From assembly GCA_016630905.1 (NCBI GenBank), contig WBMQ01000010.1, positions 806,001 to 870,000 of the forward strand: 64,000 bases of DNA, written 5' to 3'. Shown piece after piece: positions 1-12,000 of this stretch. How positions within the stretch are numbered: the stretch's first letter is position 1; every line of letters begins with the position of its first letter. The stretch is from Capillidium heterosporum. Lineage: Eukaryota; Entomophthoromycota; Entomophthoromycetes; Entomophthorales; Capillidiaceae. The notes below the pieces were generated by a model. It was given only the letters and a program-made list of their open reading frames with translations. It was not told the origin of the DNA and did not search any database. The position numbers and the translations under genes are program-made.

Positions 1-455
1 TATAAATATATTCAGGATGGCAACATATTTGCAAGCTATATATAGTTTAAAGGTTTATGCGCTCTATGGAAAAGTATTTCTCTGATTGGAAAAGCTGGGT
101 AATTTTTTACAAGTTCAGCTGTAAAAAATTGCCCATATTTCCTGAACAGAGCAGCAAGCAATTAATGATTCACCACTTGATACTATGCCTAGGTCTAGAC
201 ACATGTATTGAGTTCTTAATATGCTGAAGTCGATGATCGCTTCCTTAAAGATACTTTAGGGCTGTGATTGATAACTTTTATGTATACCTTTACATCCAAG
301 TTCATTAATAGATGGGCTTTATAAATTAAAACCTTTCTATAAACATATCTCTACCGAAAGAGCTTTGGCAGAGTAATTTTAGACCATACTGCTATTTATA
401 AAACTAAAAGACATACATTTATTTAAATAGATAGAGAGATAAATTACTAAGATAT
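1..455. other. AT-rich flank, nothing recognised
   Basis: No open frame with coding character and no RNA gene was seen. It is the downstream flank of the leftward gene that ends at 456. Confidence 0.4.
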
Positions 456-1211
456 TTAAAGGGTATAAGCTAATTCGGGCTCGTTCGGTAACGCCATCTC
501 TGAGTTGCAATCTTGGCAGCTTGGGTGTAGGGTGATTATAGCGACGGTGCCGATGATGATCTGAAAAAAGAGTTTAGAGTTCAATTTACAGCTGGTTACT
601 ATCGATCGGTTATTGAAGAAACACACTTCAGCTGAGTATAATGAAGATGAGAAAGGGGCGAAAAATTTACATACTGTTGCATTCAAGTTAGCTTTGGGTA
701 TGATGCTCCATATAGCTACTCCGCCTTCCGACACTTTGACCGATTTGATAATGTAAGCTGTAGTAAGTATCGTCGAATCCTTGATACTGTCTATCGTCAA
801 CTCAAATGTAGTAACCTCCCCATCGAACCTGCACAGCTTAGCTTGTACCTGTTCAAGTTCATCCAAGTATATTTTGGATTGAAGTAAGAGTATATCGAAA
901 AGTACGCTGTAAGGTTGGGGTTCGGTTAGTGGAATTTGATTTATCTCCAATAAGGGCGTCATTATACCGAACTTTAGCTGCACGCCACGTTTTGTCATAT
1001 GTATCCGATAGAGTAACTCATCTCCCTTGGGGTTGCTTATCGCGTAGCTGGTTTTGAAATTCAACTTGCCTACATGGTCAAAGACATTGACCTTGTGTTT
1101 CAAAAAGAATGTGTCGGTATGTATGAAATAGTTGGGTAATTCGACTCCCTCCTGTAACGCCTCGTAGGTCGGTGCTTCTTCAAAGTCAAAGTCCTCTAGT
1201 CCGTTACTCAT
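456..1211 (-). CDS. Hypothetical conserved-looking protein of about 250 residues
   Basis: The first ATG gives a protein starting MSNGLEDFDFEEAP. A longer reading would need a TTG start, so 1211 is chosen. I do not recognise the family. The N-terminal 170 residues alternate hydrophobic and charged positions like a beta-rich globular domain, and there is no signal peptide or clear membrane segment. Minus-strand bases 674 to 561 form a perfect GT...CAG intron of 114 nt that is a multiple of three and contains no stop. The product may therefore be 251 residues unspliced or 213 residues spliced. The spliced join runs from NLNAT to IIIGTVAII and removes a cysteine- and serine-rich piece that looks less like protein. 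A TGACGTCA palindrome lies about 90 bp upstream of the start. Confidence 0.6.
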   Translation of the reverse strand: MSNGLEDFDFEEAPTYEALQEGVELPNYFIHTDTFFLKHKVNVFDHVGKLNFKTSYAISNPKGDELLYRIHMTKRGVQLKFGIMTPLLEINQIPLTEPQPYSVLFDILLLQSKIYLDELEQVQAKLCRFDGEVTTFELTIDSIKDSTILTTAYIIKSVKVSEGGVAIWSIIPKANLNATVCKFFAPFSSSLYSAEVCFFNNRSIVTSCKLNSKLFFQIIIGTVAIITLHPSCQDCNSEMALPNEPELAYTL

Positions 1212-2551
1212 TTTCAACAAATTCTAAATTTTAAAATGATGGGAATTGATCACTGAGAATCAACTTTATGTTTACTTTTGATGGATCTCAAATATGCATT
1301 GACGTCAGAATTTATTCCAAAATTTGATAAGCGAGCTTATAAAATATTCAAGTTTTGCTTAGAAAGCTGTCACCTGAAAAACCTGGTCACCAATTTACAC
1401 ACGAGTTGTTATAATTATTTCAAGTTATAGATCCTATATAAGAATTTCTCAAGGTTGAGGTTTAAATGGGTTTTACTTTGCAGTCAGCTTGACTCCCTTA
1501 AGCTTCATTTTATCAGTTCTGGCTGATTACTAAAAAATATCGAGTGAAGGCTAATAAAAAACTGGCTTGATGAAAATGCTGAACGAGGGATGAGAATTGT
1601 AGAAAGGCAACATATATTTACCATAATCAGCATGCATTTTACTACATATTTTATATAGTAGTTATGTAGACCTGGTTAAAGATATCTAACAAATCTTAAT
1701 GTACGGATTAGATTTCTCATCAGTAATCGACTCAAAAGCTTACCAAGTTAGTCGTTTATTAAAAGCTTTATCTGGCAACGTGATCAATGAGTGATAAGTC
1801 TGAGAAAGTTCAACCTAACTATAAATATTTTTAAGTCCTTCAAGCAAAGCTTTTGCAGACTTTCAGTAAAAGGTTATCCTCCAAACCTTGAATAAGTGTC
1901 TGGTCAAAAGTCGATTTAACTATCATGTACAGTATAGTGTTATCCAAGAAAGTATCTGTATATATAGTAGGGAGTTGCTAGATGCTTCTGTGTTATGTTG
2001 GAGCGATAAACTTTTTGAGTTTATAAGACTTCGATAAATATAATGGTGCGTCTCTGAACTGAATGGTAGCCTTATCACATCACCAGACCATTTCATAAAC
2101 TTGGACTTATAAAGTTGTTCATAGGCGACTTTATTGTATTATTGGATAATTTAATTAGCTCTTAGACGAAATTCAGAAATAGCACTTAGGCTACAAGGCC
2201 TCCAAAGACTTATAAAAGGAATCTTCATTTATAATAATGCTAATTGTTTTAGATAGTACCTTTAACATCTACTCTTTTCACTGTATACTTGTCTGGTCTG
2301 AGCGTAACAAAGATCCCTTTCAACCTAGATCATGAACTCATTGCTACTTCCCGACTTATTTCAAGCAATCTGATTATTGGTCCAGTTTAATTGGATGGAG
2401 CGTTTTCAAAAGATTGTCAAAGAAAATAATTTCAAGGAGACCAAACTCTTCGTTTTCTATATCTTAGAGGATAGTATAGGTAAATTTACAAACTTTTCAT
2501 AGTTTAAAGGATTTAATTTTATTTTAGATTTAATAGTAGGGAGGCAACAGT
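1212..2551. other. Intergenic, divergent promoters
   Basis: About 1.3 kb of AT-rich DNA lies between the leftward unknown gene and TIM50, which diverge. Short open stretches near 2290-2460 carry no recognisable domain. The only distinct site seen is the CRE-like palindrome at 1300-1307. Confidence 0.4.
1300..1307. promoter_or_regulatory. CRE/ATF-like palindrome TGACGTCA
   Basis: The perfect 8-bp palindrome TGACGTCA sits about 90 bp upstream of the start codon at 1211. This is the consensus for ATF/CREB bZIP factors. An 8-mer arises by chance roughly once per 65 kb, and less often in AT-rich DNA, so the functional reading is only suggestive. Confidence 0.3.
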
Positions 2552-4060
2552 ATGTCTATCGTTAGAGCATTTTCAAAGAGCTTCAGCAACTCCCAATTCA
2601 AGAAATTACCAGCCAATTTCGATAGGAAGGGTCCCAAGCTACTTTCCAACACAACTGTACCCTTAAATTTAAATTCATTTAAATCCTATCATTTAAACTC
2701 GAGCATAGCATTAACTACTAGACAACTTTCAACTTCAATAATCAATCGAAATAAAGATGAAAAGGATGGAGATGAAAAACCAAAGCCGTTTAAGAATCCT
2801 TTAAATTTTGATACGACCGAAAGGTTCGAAGCCGAAGGAACTCAAGCCCAATCCTTAATTGGTAGTGTTACCGAACCGACCGATAAAAGTGAGTCTACCC
2901 AAACTTCAACCGACAAAGACAATTTAGCCAGCGAAAAGAAGGAAAGTACTGTAAACCAGAACAAATATCGTAAAAAGTCTAAACTCAGTACCGATGAGCA
3001 AGGTTCGTCAAAGGCAAGTACTTTTATCGGTACCACTATACTTTTATCCCTCCTCAGTTTCGGAGTCTATCAGTTTGTCGCCCCCTATACCACATCGGAG
3101 CTAGAGAACAACCCTGAGCTTAAAGAGTCCGACGATTTCTGGACCCGTGCCAAGAGCCGAGTGCATTCCCAGAAGGAATATTTGACTAAGCCTGTCCACA
3201 AGACACTCCTACCACCTACCCAATACCCGGCCGGTCAAGTTCCCATCACTTTAGTTGTAGAACTGGACGAGACACTTATCAAGTTAGTCTGGGACCGCGA
3301 ACACGGTTACCGAGCTGCCAAGCGACCCGGTTTAGACAGATTCCTCTCTCTCATGAGTTACATGTACGAAATCGTAGTCTTCACTTCGCTATACGAGATG
3401 AGTGGCGAGCAATTGCTCGTCAAGCTAGACCCCTACCGCATGTACTTCACCCACATGCTCTTCCGTGAGCATACCTCATTTATAGATAACAAGATTGTCA
3501 AGGACCTGTCGCTCCTCAATCGTGACCTGTCACGCCTCATCATAATGGATTCCAACGAGGAACACTACTCTCTACACCCCAGCAACGCCATCAAAGTACC
3601 AGCCTGGGATGGAAGCCCTGATGACACCTACCTACTGGATATTATCCCCTTCCTGGAGACCATTGTACTTTCGGACCCAGCCGACATTAAGCCGGTCCTC
3701 GAGAAGTATTACGGTAAAGACATTCCAGCCGTCTTCCGTCAGCTTGAGGAGAAGCAAATGCAGGAGTTGGCCAAGAAACGCAACTCGGGCCTCCGCAACT
3801 TCTTGAGTACGAGTAGCGATAGCGACTCCAGCTCGGGGCTCCCATTAACCTCGATGATGCTGCGTCGTAAGGCTTTAGAAGCTCAGTTCGATTCCATGCG
3901 CCCAGCCATGCTGGAGCAGGCCAAAGCCGGTATGGAGGAAGAGATGAAGCTGAGGGATAAGATGATGGCCGAAGCTAAGATGACCGGTTGGGAGTCCATG
4001 TCCATGTTCTTTTCTCCTCCTAAGCAGCCTAATGACCAACAGCCACCCAAAGGGGAATAA
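2552..4060 (+). CDS. TIM50: Mitochondrial inner-membrane translocase subunit Tim50
   Basis: Single-exon protein of 502 residues. Tim50 is the presequence receptor of the TIM23 complex and hands preproteins from TOM to TIM23. Seen here: a basic, serine-rich N-terminus typical of a mitochondrial presequence (about 1-60), a low-complexity acidic linker, one membrane helix at about 156-178, then an intermembrane-space FCP1/NIF-type domain from about 233 to 375. That domain carries the family blocks LVVELDETLI, WDREHGYRAAKRPG, EIVVFTSLYEMSG and PWDG-like VPAWDGSPDD. The phosphatase motif reads ELDET instead of DxDxT, in keeping with a non-catalytic domain. The C-terminus (about 435-480) is an alanine-, glutamate- and methionine-rich coiled region. 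There are no introns, unlike most neighbours. Confidence 0.95.
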   Translation: MSIVRAFSKSFSNSQFKKLPANFDRKGPKLLSNTTVPLNLNSFKSYHLNSSIALTTRQLSTSIINRNKDEKDGDEKPKPFKNPLNFDTTERFEAEGTQAQSLIGSVTEPTDKSESTQTSTDKDNLASEKKESTVNQNKYRKKSKLSTDEQGSSKASTFIGTTILLSLLSFGVYQFVAPYTTSELENNPELKESDDFWTRAKSRVHSQKEYLTKPVHKTLLPPTQYPAGQVPITLVVELDETLIKLVWDREHGYRAAKRPGLDRFLSLMSYMYEIVVFTSLYEMSGEQLLVKLDPYRMYFTHMLFREHTSFIDNKIVKDLSLLNRDLSRLIIMDSNEEHYSLHPSNAIKVPAWDGSPDDTYLLDIIPFLETIVLSDPADIKPVLEKYYGKDIPAVFRQLEEKQMQELAKKRNSGLRNFLSTSSDSDSSSGLPLTSMMLRRKALEAQFDSMRPAMLEQAKAGMEEEMKLRDKMMAEAKMTGWESMSMFFSPPKQPNDQQPPKGE

Positions 4061-4440
4061 AGGAGTGGTGTATAAAATTTTCACTGTTGTTTCAAATATT
4101 GAAGTAAACACTTTAGTTATATATGAAGCTTTGATATTTATTTAAAGAAAAATATATTAAGTTAATATTGTAGTAGCTTAAAAATATATATCGTTTAAGT
4201 TTATTGATAAAATGATAATAGAGATTAACGCAAACTTATTGCACTCAACTCAACTAATAAATAGGTGCACTGAAAGTTTATAACTAAGACATGCGTTCTG
4301 TAGACCAAAAAAGTTAAAATAAAGCCAGATAGTCAAAAAGAAAATATGTTCTACCTGCCTTGAACATGGCATTAAAAACAAGGACCTTGAAACTAACCGA
4401 TGAACTGCTACCTGTAAGAAACATGATGGATAAAAGCAAC
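4061..4440. other. Convergent 3' intergenic
   Basis: TIM50 and the leftward ATG14 converge here. The bases just after 4060 are rich in TATATA and AATAAA-like words that suit 3'-end formation. No gene was seen. Confidence 0.4.
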
Positions 4441-6150
4441 TCAAAGTCCAGCTGCTGCCAGCTCAGCTGGAGTAGGAGGTTGGATGACATCTACCGAAAC
4501 CCAATTTTCCTCATCCTCCTTCTGCGACCTACTTCGGGAAATTTCCTTGCCTTGTAAACTTGATTTAGTGGGGGTATCGGGCGTGGTGGGGGAAAGTTCT
4601 AGGGTGAAATCTAAATCGTAATCCTCTTCGATCTCCTTTTCTTTGGAATAGGATGTATCTCTATCAGCACCAAAGTGGTTGTCGTAGAGGTGATGGGGGT
4701 GAGATACTCCAGATGACGTGGTGGTCAAAGTGGAGGTTGAAGATTCGGGTAGATGACTGACCGATTTGAGTCGTGCTAGTACTTGGTTGAACTCTAGGTT
4801 GAAGGTAGAGCCAAGTATTGGGTCGGATAGCTCGTTTTTCTTCTGGGGGGATGTCACTTGCTTGCTACCTGGTTCGTAGGTCTCGTTCCGCCTGAGATGA
4901 GAGTCGATGTAGCTTTCAAAAAGCTTGAACAGGATACTCGGTCCCAGCATCAACTGATTTATCTTTTGATGAGCATCCGGTTTCCCAATGATGTTTTGGT
5001 AGGATGTAGATACGTTTTGGTTGTGTTGGAGGTAGAGAATGTTGTAGTTGGCTATCGCTTGTAGAATATCGCGCCCCTTTGGGTTTTTTTCAAGCTCGTA
5101 GAGTGGGTGGTTGCTAAGTGATAAGTAGTCGTTAGGTTTTGAAATAATTAGCTAAAATCCACTTACCATAGATCTTGGTACTCTGAGTAGTCATGTTTGA
5201 TGTAAAAGGTAGGAAAATTAGCATGTCCATCGCTACTAGAGTTCTTTGAGGTCCGCAGTTCTAAATCGAAGGGAATGGAAAGATCCAGGTACCTAGATAT
5301 TAAAGCAGTGATCCTAATGACATGACTAGCTCCACCTACAAAGTTAGTAGATACTGGATTGGCTGTCCTCCCATGCGGTGCTTTAGGAGATGCTGCTCCC
5401 CTATCACGAAAGAGCTGTTGCTTCCCCCTACTGACCTTTTGCTGGAGTAGGTCCTGAGATAGATTTGTCATATTCTTTGGAAAGTTGGAAGGGCTCTGCG
5501 GTGGGGGTGGATAGCTTGGTTTCTGAGAGCCTATTCTTTCACTTCGGACTTCAAGTCCATTGCCTTTTGAACTGATATTCAACGAAAGTGGAGCTTGAGA
5601 GAACATCCCAAGGCTCGCTAACAGGGCTAGTCTTGTCTTTCCTAACCTGTCTCTCAAATCTCTTTGCCTGGCGTCGGAGTGAAGTTGTTGAGCTATATAC
5701 TCAGAGTTGTGCATTTTAGATTCATCTTCGAACTTTGCGTTGATTTGTTTTAATCGATCTTTCCTCCGTTTATTCTGTTGTTTCAATTGATTTACTCTTT
5801 CATTTGCTATGGATGAATAAATTGTCATATTAAAATATAATTAAATGATTTAAAAGTACCTTGTTGAATAGCCAAAGGTAACTGCTCCTTTAAAGTATCG
5901 GTGGAATCTATTGACGCTTTTAAACTAGAGATTTCAGCTTGAAGTTTATTTTTCTCTTTAGGCCAATTCTGATTTATCCTGTAGGACCAAATGTTCTTGT
6001 CATGCTCCAATGATGTACATCTCGTTTTGAAATTTATCTTCCTATTATGTCGAATAAATAGCTAATATATAAATTAAATTACTCGGCTTGAAGGCAGCTC
6101 TGGCATGTAAATGGTCCATATTGGAATTGTTGACAGCCTTGACAGTCCAT
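4441..6150 (-). CDS. ATG14: Atg14/Barkor-like autophagy PI3-kinase subunit
   Basis: Four exons joined by GT-AG introns at about 6049-6090, 5812-5866 and 5115-5167 give a protein of roughly 520 residues. Atg14 targets the Vps34-Vps15-Vps30 lipid kinase to the autophagosome formation site. Seen: an N-terminal cysteine pair motif, C3-x2-C6-x9-C16-x2-C19, then a long coiled coil (about 30-150) rich in K, E, Q and N. Next comes the family core with HVIRITALISRYLDLSIPF and, after the third intron, a block reading LYELEKNPKGRDILQAIANY followed by YNILYLQ. The tail is serine- and threonine-rich. UVRAG/Vps38 is the alternative, but the paired N-terminal cysteines favour Atg14. Each join was verified by reading frame. 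A tempting 15-nt version of the third intron leads straight to a stop and was discarded. Confidence 0.8.
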
Positions 6151-7321
6151 CTTGATAAGTTAGAAAAGTGAATCTGGCTTAGACTAATTGTTTTTAACTT
6201 GTGACTGATAAAATTTAGGCAATGGTTTGTTCATAATAAATATAACAAAATTTATAATTTAATTGGCAAAAATGTCCATTAAATTATGCTAAGAAATATA
6301 TTGATAGCTTTAATACTAAACAGTACAGAAAGTTATCAATATCAATAATCAGAACATAGATATGGTAATATGGTTTATGTATTTTAATATATATGAATAT
6401 AGGTAAATGGTTAGTTAATATTTAAATGTTGCCATTAATATTAAATCGGTTAGCATTAGTTTTCTTGACATTTTGTACATATTTAATAGAATGCTTATTT
6501 CTACCATATTCTTTACTATAGAATAGAAATATCTAGCTAGTGATTGTAGTAGCTAGGATTTTCAAAAACAAAGCACTATTCTGATCAAAATTAAATTCTT
6601 TTAGGATATTGTGGCAATAAATCTCAACTAGAGTAGTATTGGAAGTAAAGGTTTTAAACGAGAAAAAATAACTATAAACCTAATCAATTACTACTAAATA
6701 TTATGTATGTTTGATTTCGGTTTATTAGATGTTGTATTTATTAAATAAGTCTGGAATGGATTTATCCAGCCTTCAGTTTCAAATTGCGTTTGTAATATTA
6801 GTTCCAAGTTTAAACAGTTGAGCTGTACAGTTATCAGCCCAACCTTATTCAAATTCCCAAATGCCAAATCAAAAGAAACATACATATGGTTTTGACTACA
6901 ACATAACATTATAGATATAGTAACCTATCCTAAATATTTATTAGTTAGACACAGATATAGACGACTTATTATAATCACATTCATAGGTAATTTCAATCCA
7001 TCCACTGCAAAAGTATATTCTGCCATTTCAAAAAGTTTAGTATCACATATTAACTAAACTCTAATAAAGCTTAGTAGAAAAATGTTAAATACATATATAA
7101 GCATTCAGGAAAATGGGTGGTTACTATATGGGATTACCAGTTTAATATTACTAAATTTTTAGTTCTGCATAGTAATATAGTTGTACCGCCAAGGAAAATA
7201 ATGGTTCCTCAATTGAGAGCTAAGACCTACTTCTAACTACAACTGAAAATTGGTATAAGTAGGCTGAAAGAAAAGTATCTTAAAATTTTATATCAATTAA
7301 AACAACTTAAATCTATCAATC
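6151..7321. other. AT-rich intergenic
   Basis: Very AT-rich sequence. A leftward 71-residue open frame at 6694-6909 has no coding character. No gene supported. Confidence 0.4.
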
Positions 7322-8564
7322 ATGAACAAGTTAAACGAACTGCAGCAGGTGATGATCTGGTCCAAGGCCTTGATCACCAGCAATCAATCTAAACAGAGAA
7401 CCCTCTTCAATCTGTACTCTAAAGGTGGCTTCATGACTTCCCAAACTTTAGTAAATGAGCTAAACTGAGAAAAAAGTAGTGAGGATCAAATAAATCCCAA
7501 GTATATCTGCCCACTGTTTCGACACTTTGGCTTAAAATCTAATGTAAGGTCCAGGGAAATGGCGTTGGGCCCAACTAATGATGGTGTTATAATTGGAGCG
7601 TATGGCAAGATAAGTCGGGACAGTAGAGCCAATACCGACCTCTGTATCGGTAATATGTGTCACTTAAAGGAGGTAGTCCAGGAAATAGCGAGCTGAGAGG
7701 ATGAATAATTCGGACCACATAGTAGCGTTATGCTAATAACTAAGAAATTTATGAAGAACAAAACTTTATTCGTAGACTAGGGAGCGGAATCAGGCTGTCA
7801 GAAATAGCTATGGTTAAAGGATGGGATCAAAAGGTGAGTAACAGCTAGGGATGGTGAGGTGGAGCATTATCAAGATGCTGGCTTTGAGTAGCAACCAAGA
7901 AATTTGAATACTTCTTTGATGTCTTAGTAGTTGTATCAGATGGATTAGATTTCCATCCTCAATTAACTACTCTCGATTAATTAGATTTTTGCCAAATTTA
8001 GCCAGAAAAAATCCATACTAATACCGACAACTACTGGTGAGTTTACCATTATTAAGATACCAGTATTTGATGATGCTATGCTGCTAATAAAGGGATCGGG
8101 AAAATCGAAGCTGATAAGGAAAATAGCAAAAGGAAAAGCAGAGTGAACTAGATCTATAATCTAATAATCGGTATTGTAATGACCAAAATTGGTACACCTA
8201 ACAACAAATACAGCTACCGATTCTTCCTCAAAATGTCCGAATGTATCTTGAAAGTGATAGATATCATGGTATAATGGCTTATCCCGATATCCATATTCTT
8301 CGCAGCTTTGCAACTGGTGTTCAGCTATTTCGACTTGGATGGGGATGGTCAAGTAGCTTTCAAGGAGGTTCGAGCCGTGTTTAGGATGCTAGGATCCGAA
8401 TTTGACCTGGAAAACATCACATACACAAGGTATTTGACTTCCCAGGTAAGGAATATAGAGAATCTATTACCTACGAGGAACTTATGCTCTTCTCGAAAGA
8501 GCTTTTAAGATGTGTATTCCTAATATCGAGCGAGATATTAAAGGCGGAGGGTTTTGAGATTTAA
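7322..8564 (+). pseudogene. Decayed coding region ending in an EF-hand pair
   Basis: From the ATG at 7322 a single frame keeps protein-like composition for about 480 nt but meets TGA, TAA and TAG stops. Examples of the surviving text are NELQQVMIWSKALITSNQ and DGVIIGAYGKISRDSR. Further pieces in shifted frames follow to 8300. At 8308-8430 there is a good EF-hand loop, DLDGDGQVAFKE, inside FSYFDLDGDGQVAFKEVR. One base out of frame, at 8430-8564, comes a second, degenerate EF-hand (FDFPGKEYRESITYEELM) ending in TAA. The segment before the EF-hands (8161-8307) reads like a hydrophobic transporter or channel segment broken by one TAA. I cannot name the parent gene. The pieces may derive from one EF-hand membrane protein or from two neighbouring genes. 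Confidence 0.55.
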
Positions 8565-8738
8565 TGAAGGTGAGTTTTCAGTTTTTCAAGTATAGGTTTA
8601 TATGTATAAATTAAAAATATTATTAAAACCGATTAGAATTTTTGCTTTTATTAGCCTCTTATCAGCTTTGGGTTTAACATACATAGGGTGCATATTTTAC
8701 TTGCTTTGAAGTTTTTGTGATTTTATTGTTGTTTGATG

Positions 8739-9013
8739 AAGCTCCAAGCCCTGCACCAAACCGTCAATGTTCAAAAACTTGGGAGGGTTTCCTATCGATT
8801 TGAGTGTAGACTCCTTTCAAAGTTTAGGGGTATTGAGGCTAGACTTATAGGTCCATCTAATATAGGGACGGCAAATCTGCGGGAAAACTTGAAAGAATAG
8901 CTGCACAGGTACAAAGTTAAGAATATTCCAAGGCTAAACTCGCAGCTACAAAAAGATATAAAATCCTGGGGCCTGGCATTCTATGTTAACTTTATACTAG
9001 GTAGGACAGGTAG
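8739..9013 (+). pseudogene. Decayed ORF fragment upstream of the VWA gene
   Basis: About 90 codons read in one frame with a single TAG, for example HQTVNVQKLGRVSYRFECRL and LNSQLQKDIKSWGLAFYVNF. The composition is protein-like, but there is no start codon and no recognised domain. It may be a relic exon of the decayed gene at 7322-8564 or of an older copy of the VWA gene. Confidence 0.35.
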
Positions 9014-9037
9014 AAAATATAGAAATAGTACTTTTAT

Positions 9038-12000
9038 ATGACAATGAATAGTGCCAAACAATTCGATCTTCAAATCAACATAACCCAGCCCATCCTAGGA
9101 AACTACTTGGAAGATGGAGATGAAGTAACTTTTAGAGTCAAGGTACCTGTAGATGAGATTCAAAGCCAACTTCAACTCAAGCGTATTAAGGTCTCCAAAG
9201 TTGTTCTTATAGGTTTGGATCGCAGTTCAAGTATGAATGGGAAGCCATTCCAATTGGCAAAGCAGTCCATAATCAAATTAATCAATATCATCCATAAAAG
9301 TGTCGACAGGATAGTCCTCTTTGTGTACAGCAAATCCTGTATCACTCTACAGTATAGCAGAGGAGACGACATCGATAAATTCGAGCAAGAAATTCAAAGT
9401 TTAAAGACAAAAAGTGGTACCAAATTTCGATCGGTATTCGAAGCTATTGGGGAAGAGGTCACCAGCTTGATGAGATTGGAACGCAATACCTTTGCATCCT
9501 GCTTATTCTTTACCGATGGGGAGGATATGTACGAGCATACTGATGGACTATTGAACAACCCTGTCAGCTCTTTCAATAAGCTTAAAAGTATCTTTTCAAG
9601 AGAATCTAGGGTAAAAACAGACGTACACGTACTAGGTTTCAGCCCATATCACGATGCGGTTTTATTGAGTAGAATGGCTGATATGGGATCAGCACAAGGT
9701 ACTTTCCAGTATGTTCGATCGGATCAAGACATTCCAGCTGCCATCGCCAACTTGACAGAGATTCTTGAAGTTGTACAGCTTCCTTTCGTCGCTCAATTTG
9801 AGAATGGTGAGGCTATACCTTTGAATTTGGACAACGATGATGAAGCAGTCTTCACTGTAAGCAGGAATCAGGTCGACTATTCAGCCATGAAGTTGGCAGT
9901 AAAGCTGAAGCAGTACAGTTCAAAAGAAACTGAGGATGAGATGGAGGTTTTATCTAAAGTAATCGGAAGTGTCAAACTAGTCCCCTTGGATTTTAACAGC
10001 ACCGAGGATGCTACCGGATACCGACTTCTAACCACGTTAAAGGAGTTGAAGGTAAAAGCGCTAGCGAACAAAGTTTTTCAAGGTACCATCAACGAATTAG
10101 ACTTGATGGAAGTGAATTCTATAGCGTCAGATTTAGAAATTCTGGATCGAGAGTTGCTGGATATCACCACCGCTGCAATCAAGCTAAAGTCCAACCTACG
10201 TAAACCAACTATTCAGAAAGTCTACCACGTCAGGATGTTGATCGACAAGCTTCGTCACAATCTGACTGCGTTAAGGAACTCCAACCTGACCAATGAGAGT
10301 ATCGCGGAGTGGCAATCTTTGGCAAGCCAGAACGCGCTGCTACTAGGCTCCAAAGGTCAAAGGGCACTAGATAGAAGGAATATCACCAACTTCAACTGCA
10401 TCGAAGGTATGGAAAATAAGATCGACGCCAAGATTGCCAGCACAGACTTTGAGGAACTACGTTTGCGTACCGACCCCAAACTACTCAAGGATGTTCAATG
10501 CTACATGACCCGATGTGACTTCATCGAAGCTATGGAAGATGGAGATTGCATCGGGTTAGGATTACAGGTTCGACGCAGTGAAGCAACCGTATTTGATCCT
10601 AGTCAGATTCAAATTTTGAAGGTAGGGCCTAGCTTCATCACATGCCAAGGGTTTATGGATGTACTTTCTTACAAGTTAAACGACGGTCAAGATGGTGAGA
10701 GGCTCCATGGAGGGTTCGATAGTACTTCAAAGAGTTCAATTACCAGTGGCGTTGGTTCGGAATCTATAAATGCGGTACTGCCTCTGTACATAAACCAAGA
10801 GCACTGGGAAATTGCATCGAAACGATCTTTACCGATTTTAGCTTGGGTCTGCACTTTATCTTTGACTGGTGGTAGTGGACTAGAGTTAAAAACGGTACCT
10901 TTCCTAGTATTTGCCAAATGTTTAACCAACTACTATAATCAGCCTACCGAACATAATGCTACGATGTTGAAGTTGGTATTTGAAACCTGCTTAGCCGTAT
11001 ATACATTCCCTTTTACTAAAAGCTTGCGCGATGAGACAAAGAACCAGTTTCAAAGGTATTTGGAGAATTCGGAGGGAAGGACCATTGACTGTATAAATGA
11101 GCATTCCCTCTTTATAGGAAGACTTCTATGTGCTGTGCATATGAGAGATATCGACCAAGAGATACTGATTGAAAGATATTCCGACTTTAAGAATGGATTA
11201 ATCGAAGAAGTTGTAAGGAGGCAATTAAACGCCCCTTACGTTCAAATCGACAACGTCGAGGAAGTACTGCCGCTCTTTGACCTTGATATCAATACAATGG
11301 CGGATAAGGTAGCCAACGAAGCCAGGGCTAGATGCAAAAGCTGGGAAAAGGATTTAACAGATGATTTTAGTGCCATGTTCAAAGATCTTGCACAAGGTAA
11401 AGTTGTCGATGTTGTTGAAATTGAAACAGAGGCGACAAGTCCTTCCAATCTTGAACTGGATGTCGATTTAAGCAGCCCACTACCAAACCCAGCGATTCAA
11501 TTCATCAATCAAGTCAAGTCGGCAGTCAAGGCAAAGGTTGAAAAGCACCTCGCCGAGCTATCCTTCCTAACTCGATCCACTCAATGCCTTTTGAATGGTA
11601 CCATAGATTATGAAACTTCAACTCAGCCCAAGGATTTATTTGAGACCTGGTGCAACTCCAAATCACAATGGTGGCTTTTAGCTACTTTCTACAGTGTTGG
11701 CAGCATCGCAAGAATTCAATTAGACGACAGGCTCTACTAGATGGCACCTACCGGAATTTTATAGGTGAGCCACAGGGTTCCGATCAGCTCATACGTCAGT
11801 ACCTGAACCAAGAAATCAACAAAATAGTCCAATCCAAAGTCGGTAAGCTCGGTAAAATTCAGTTTGGTAATTTACGTCGTATGAACAACTTCCAAATCGC
11901 CGATACCTTTCGGACTACCTCCGATCTCAATTTAGCTGCCGGTATCCTCAAATTTCAATGTAAATTTACTTCAGTTCGGTTGTTCAAAGCTATAGTAGAA

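Noticed and set aside
5153-5167. A 15-nt intron (GTAAGTGGATTTTAG) in ATG14.
   Set aside because: Joining there reaches a stop in the next codon. The 53-nt version ending CACTTAG restores conserved text.
7322-7850. Stop-codon reassignment as an explanation of the in-frame stops.
   Set aside because: All three stop types occur there, while intact genes in the window use all three as normal terminators.
11660-11690. Programmed -1 frameshift in the VWA gene.
   Set aside because: No X-XXY-YYZ slippery heptamer in frame at the overlap.
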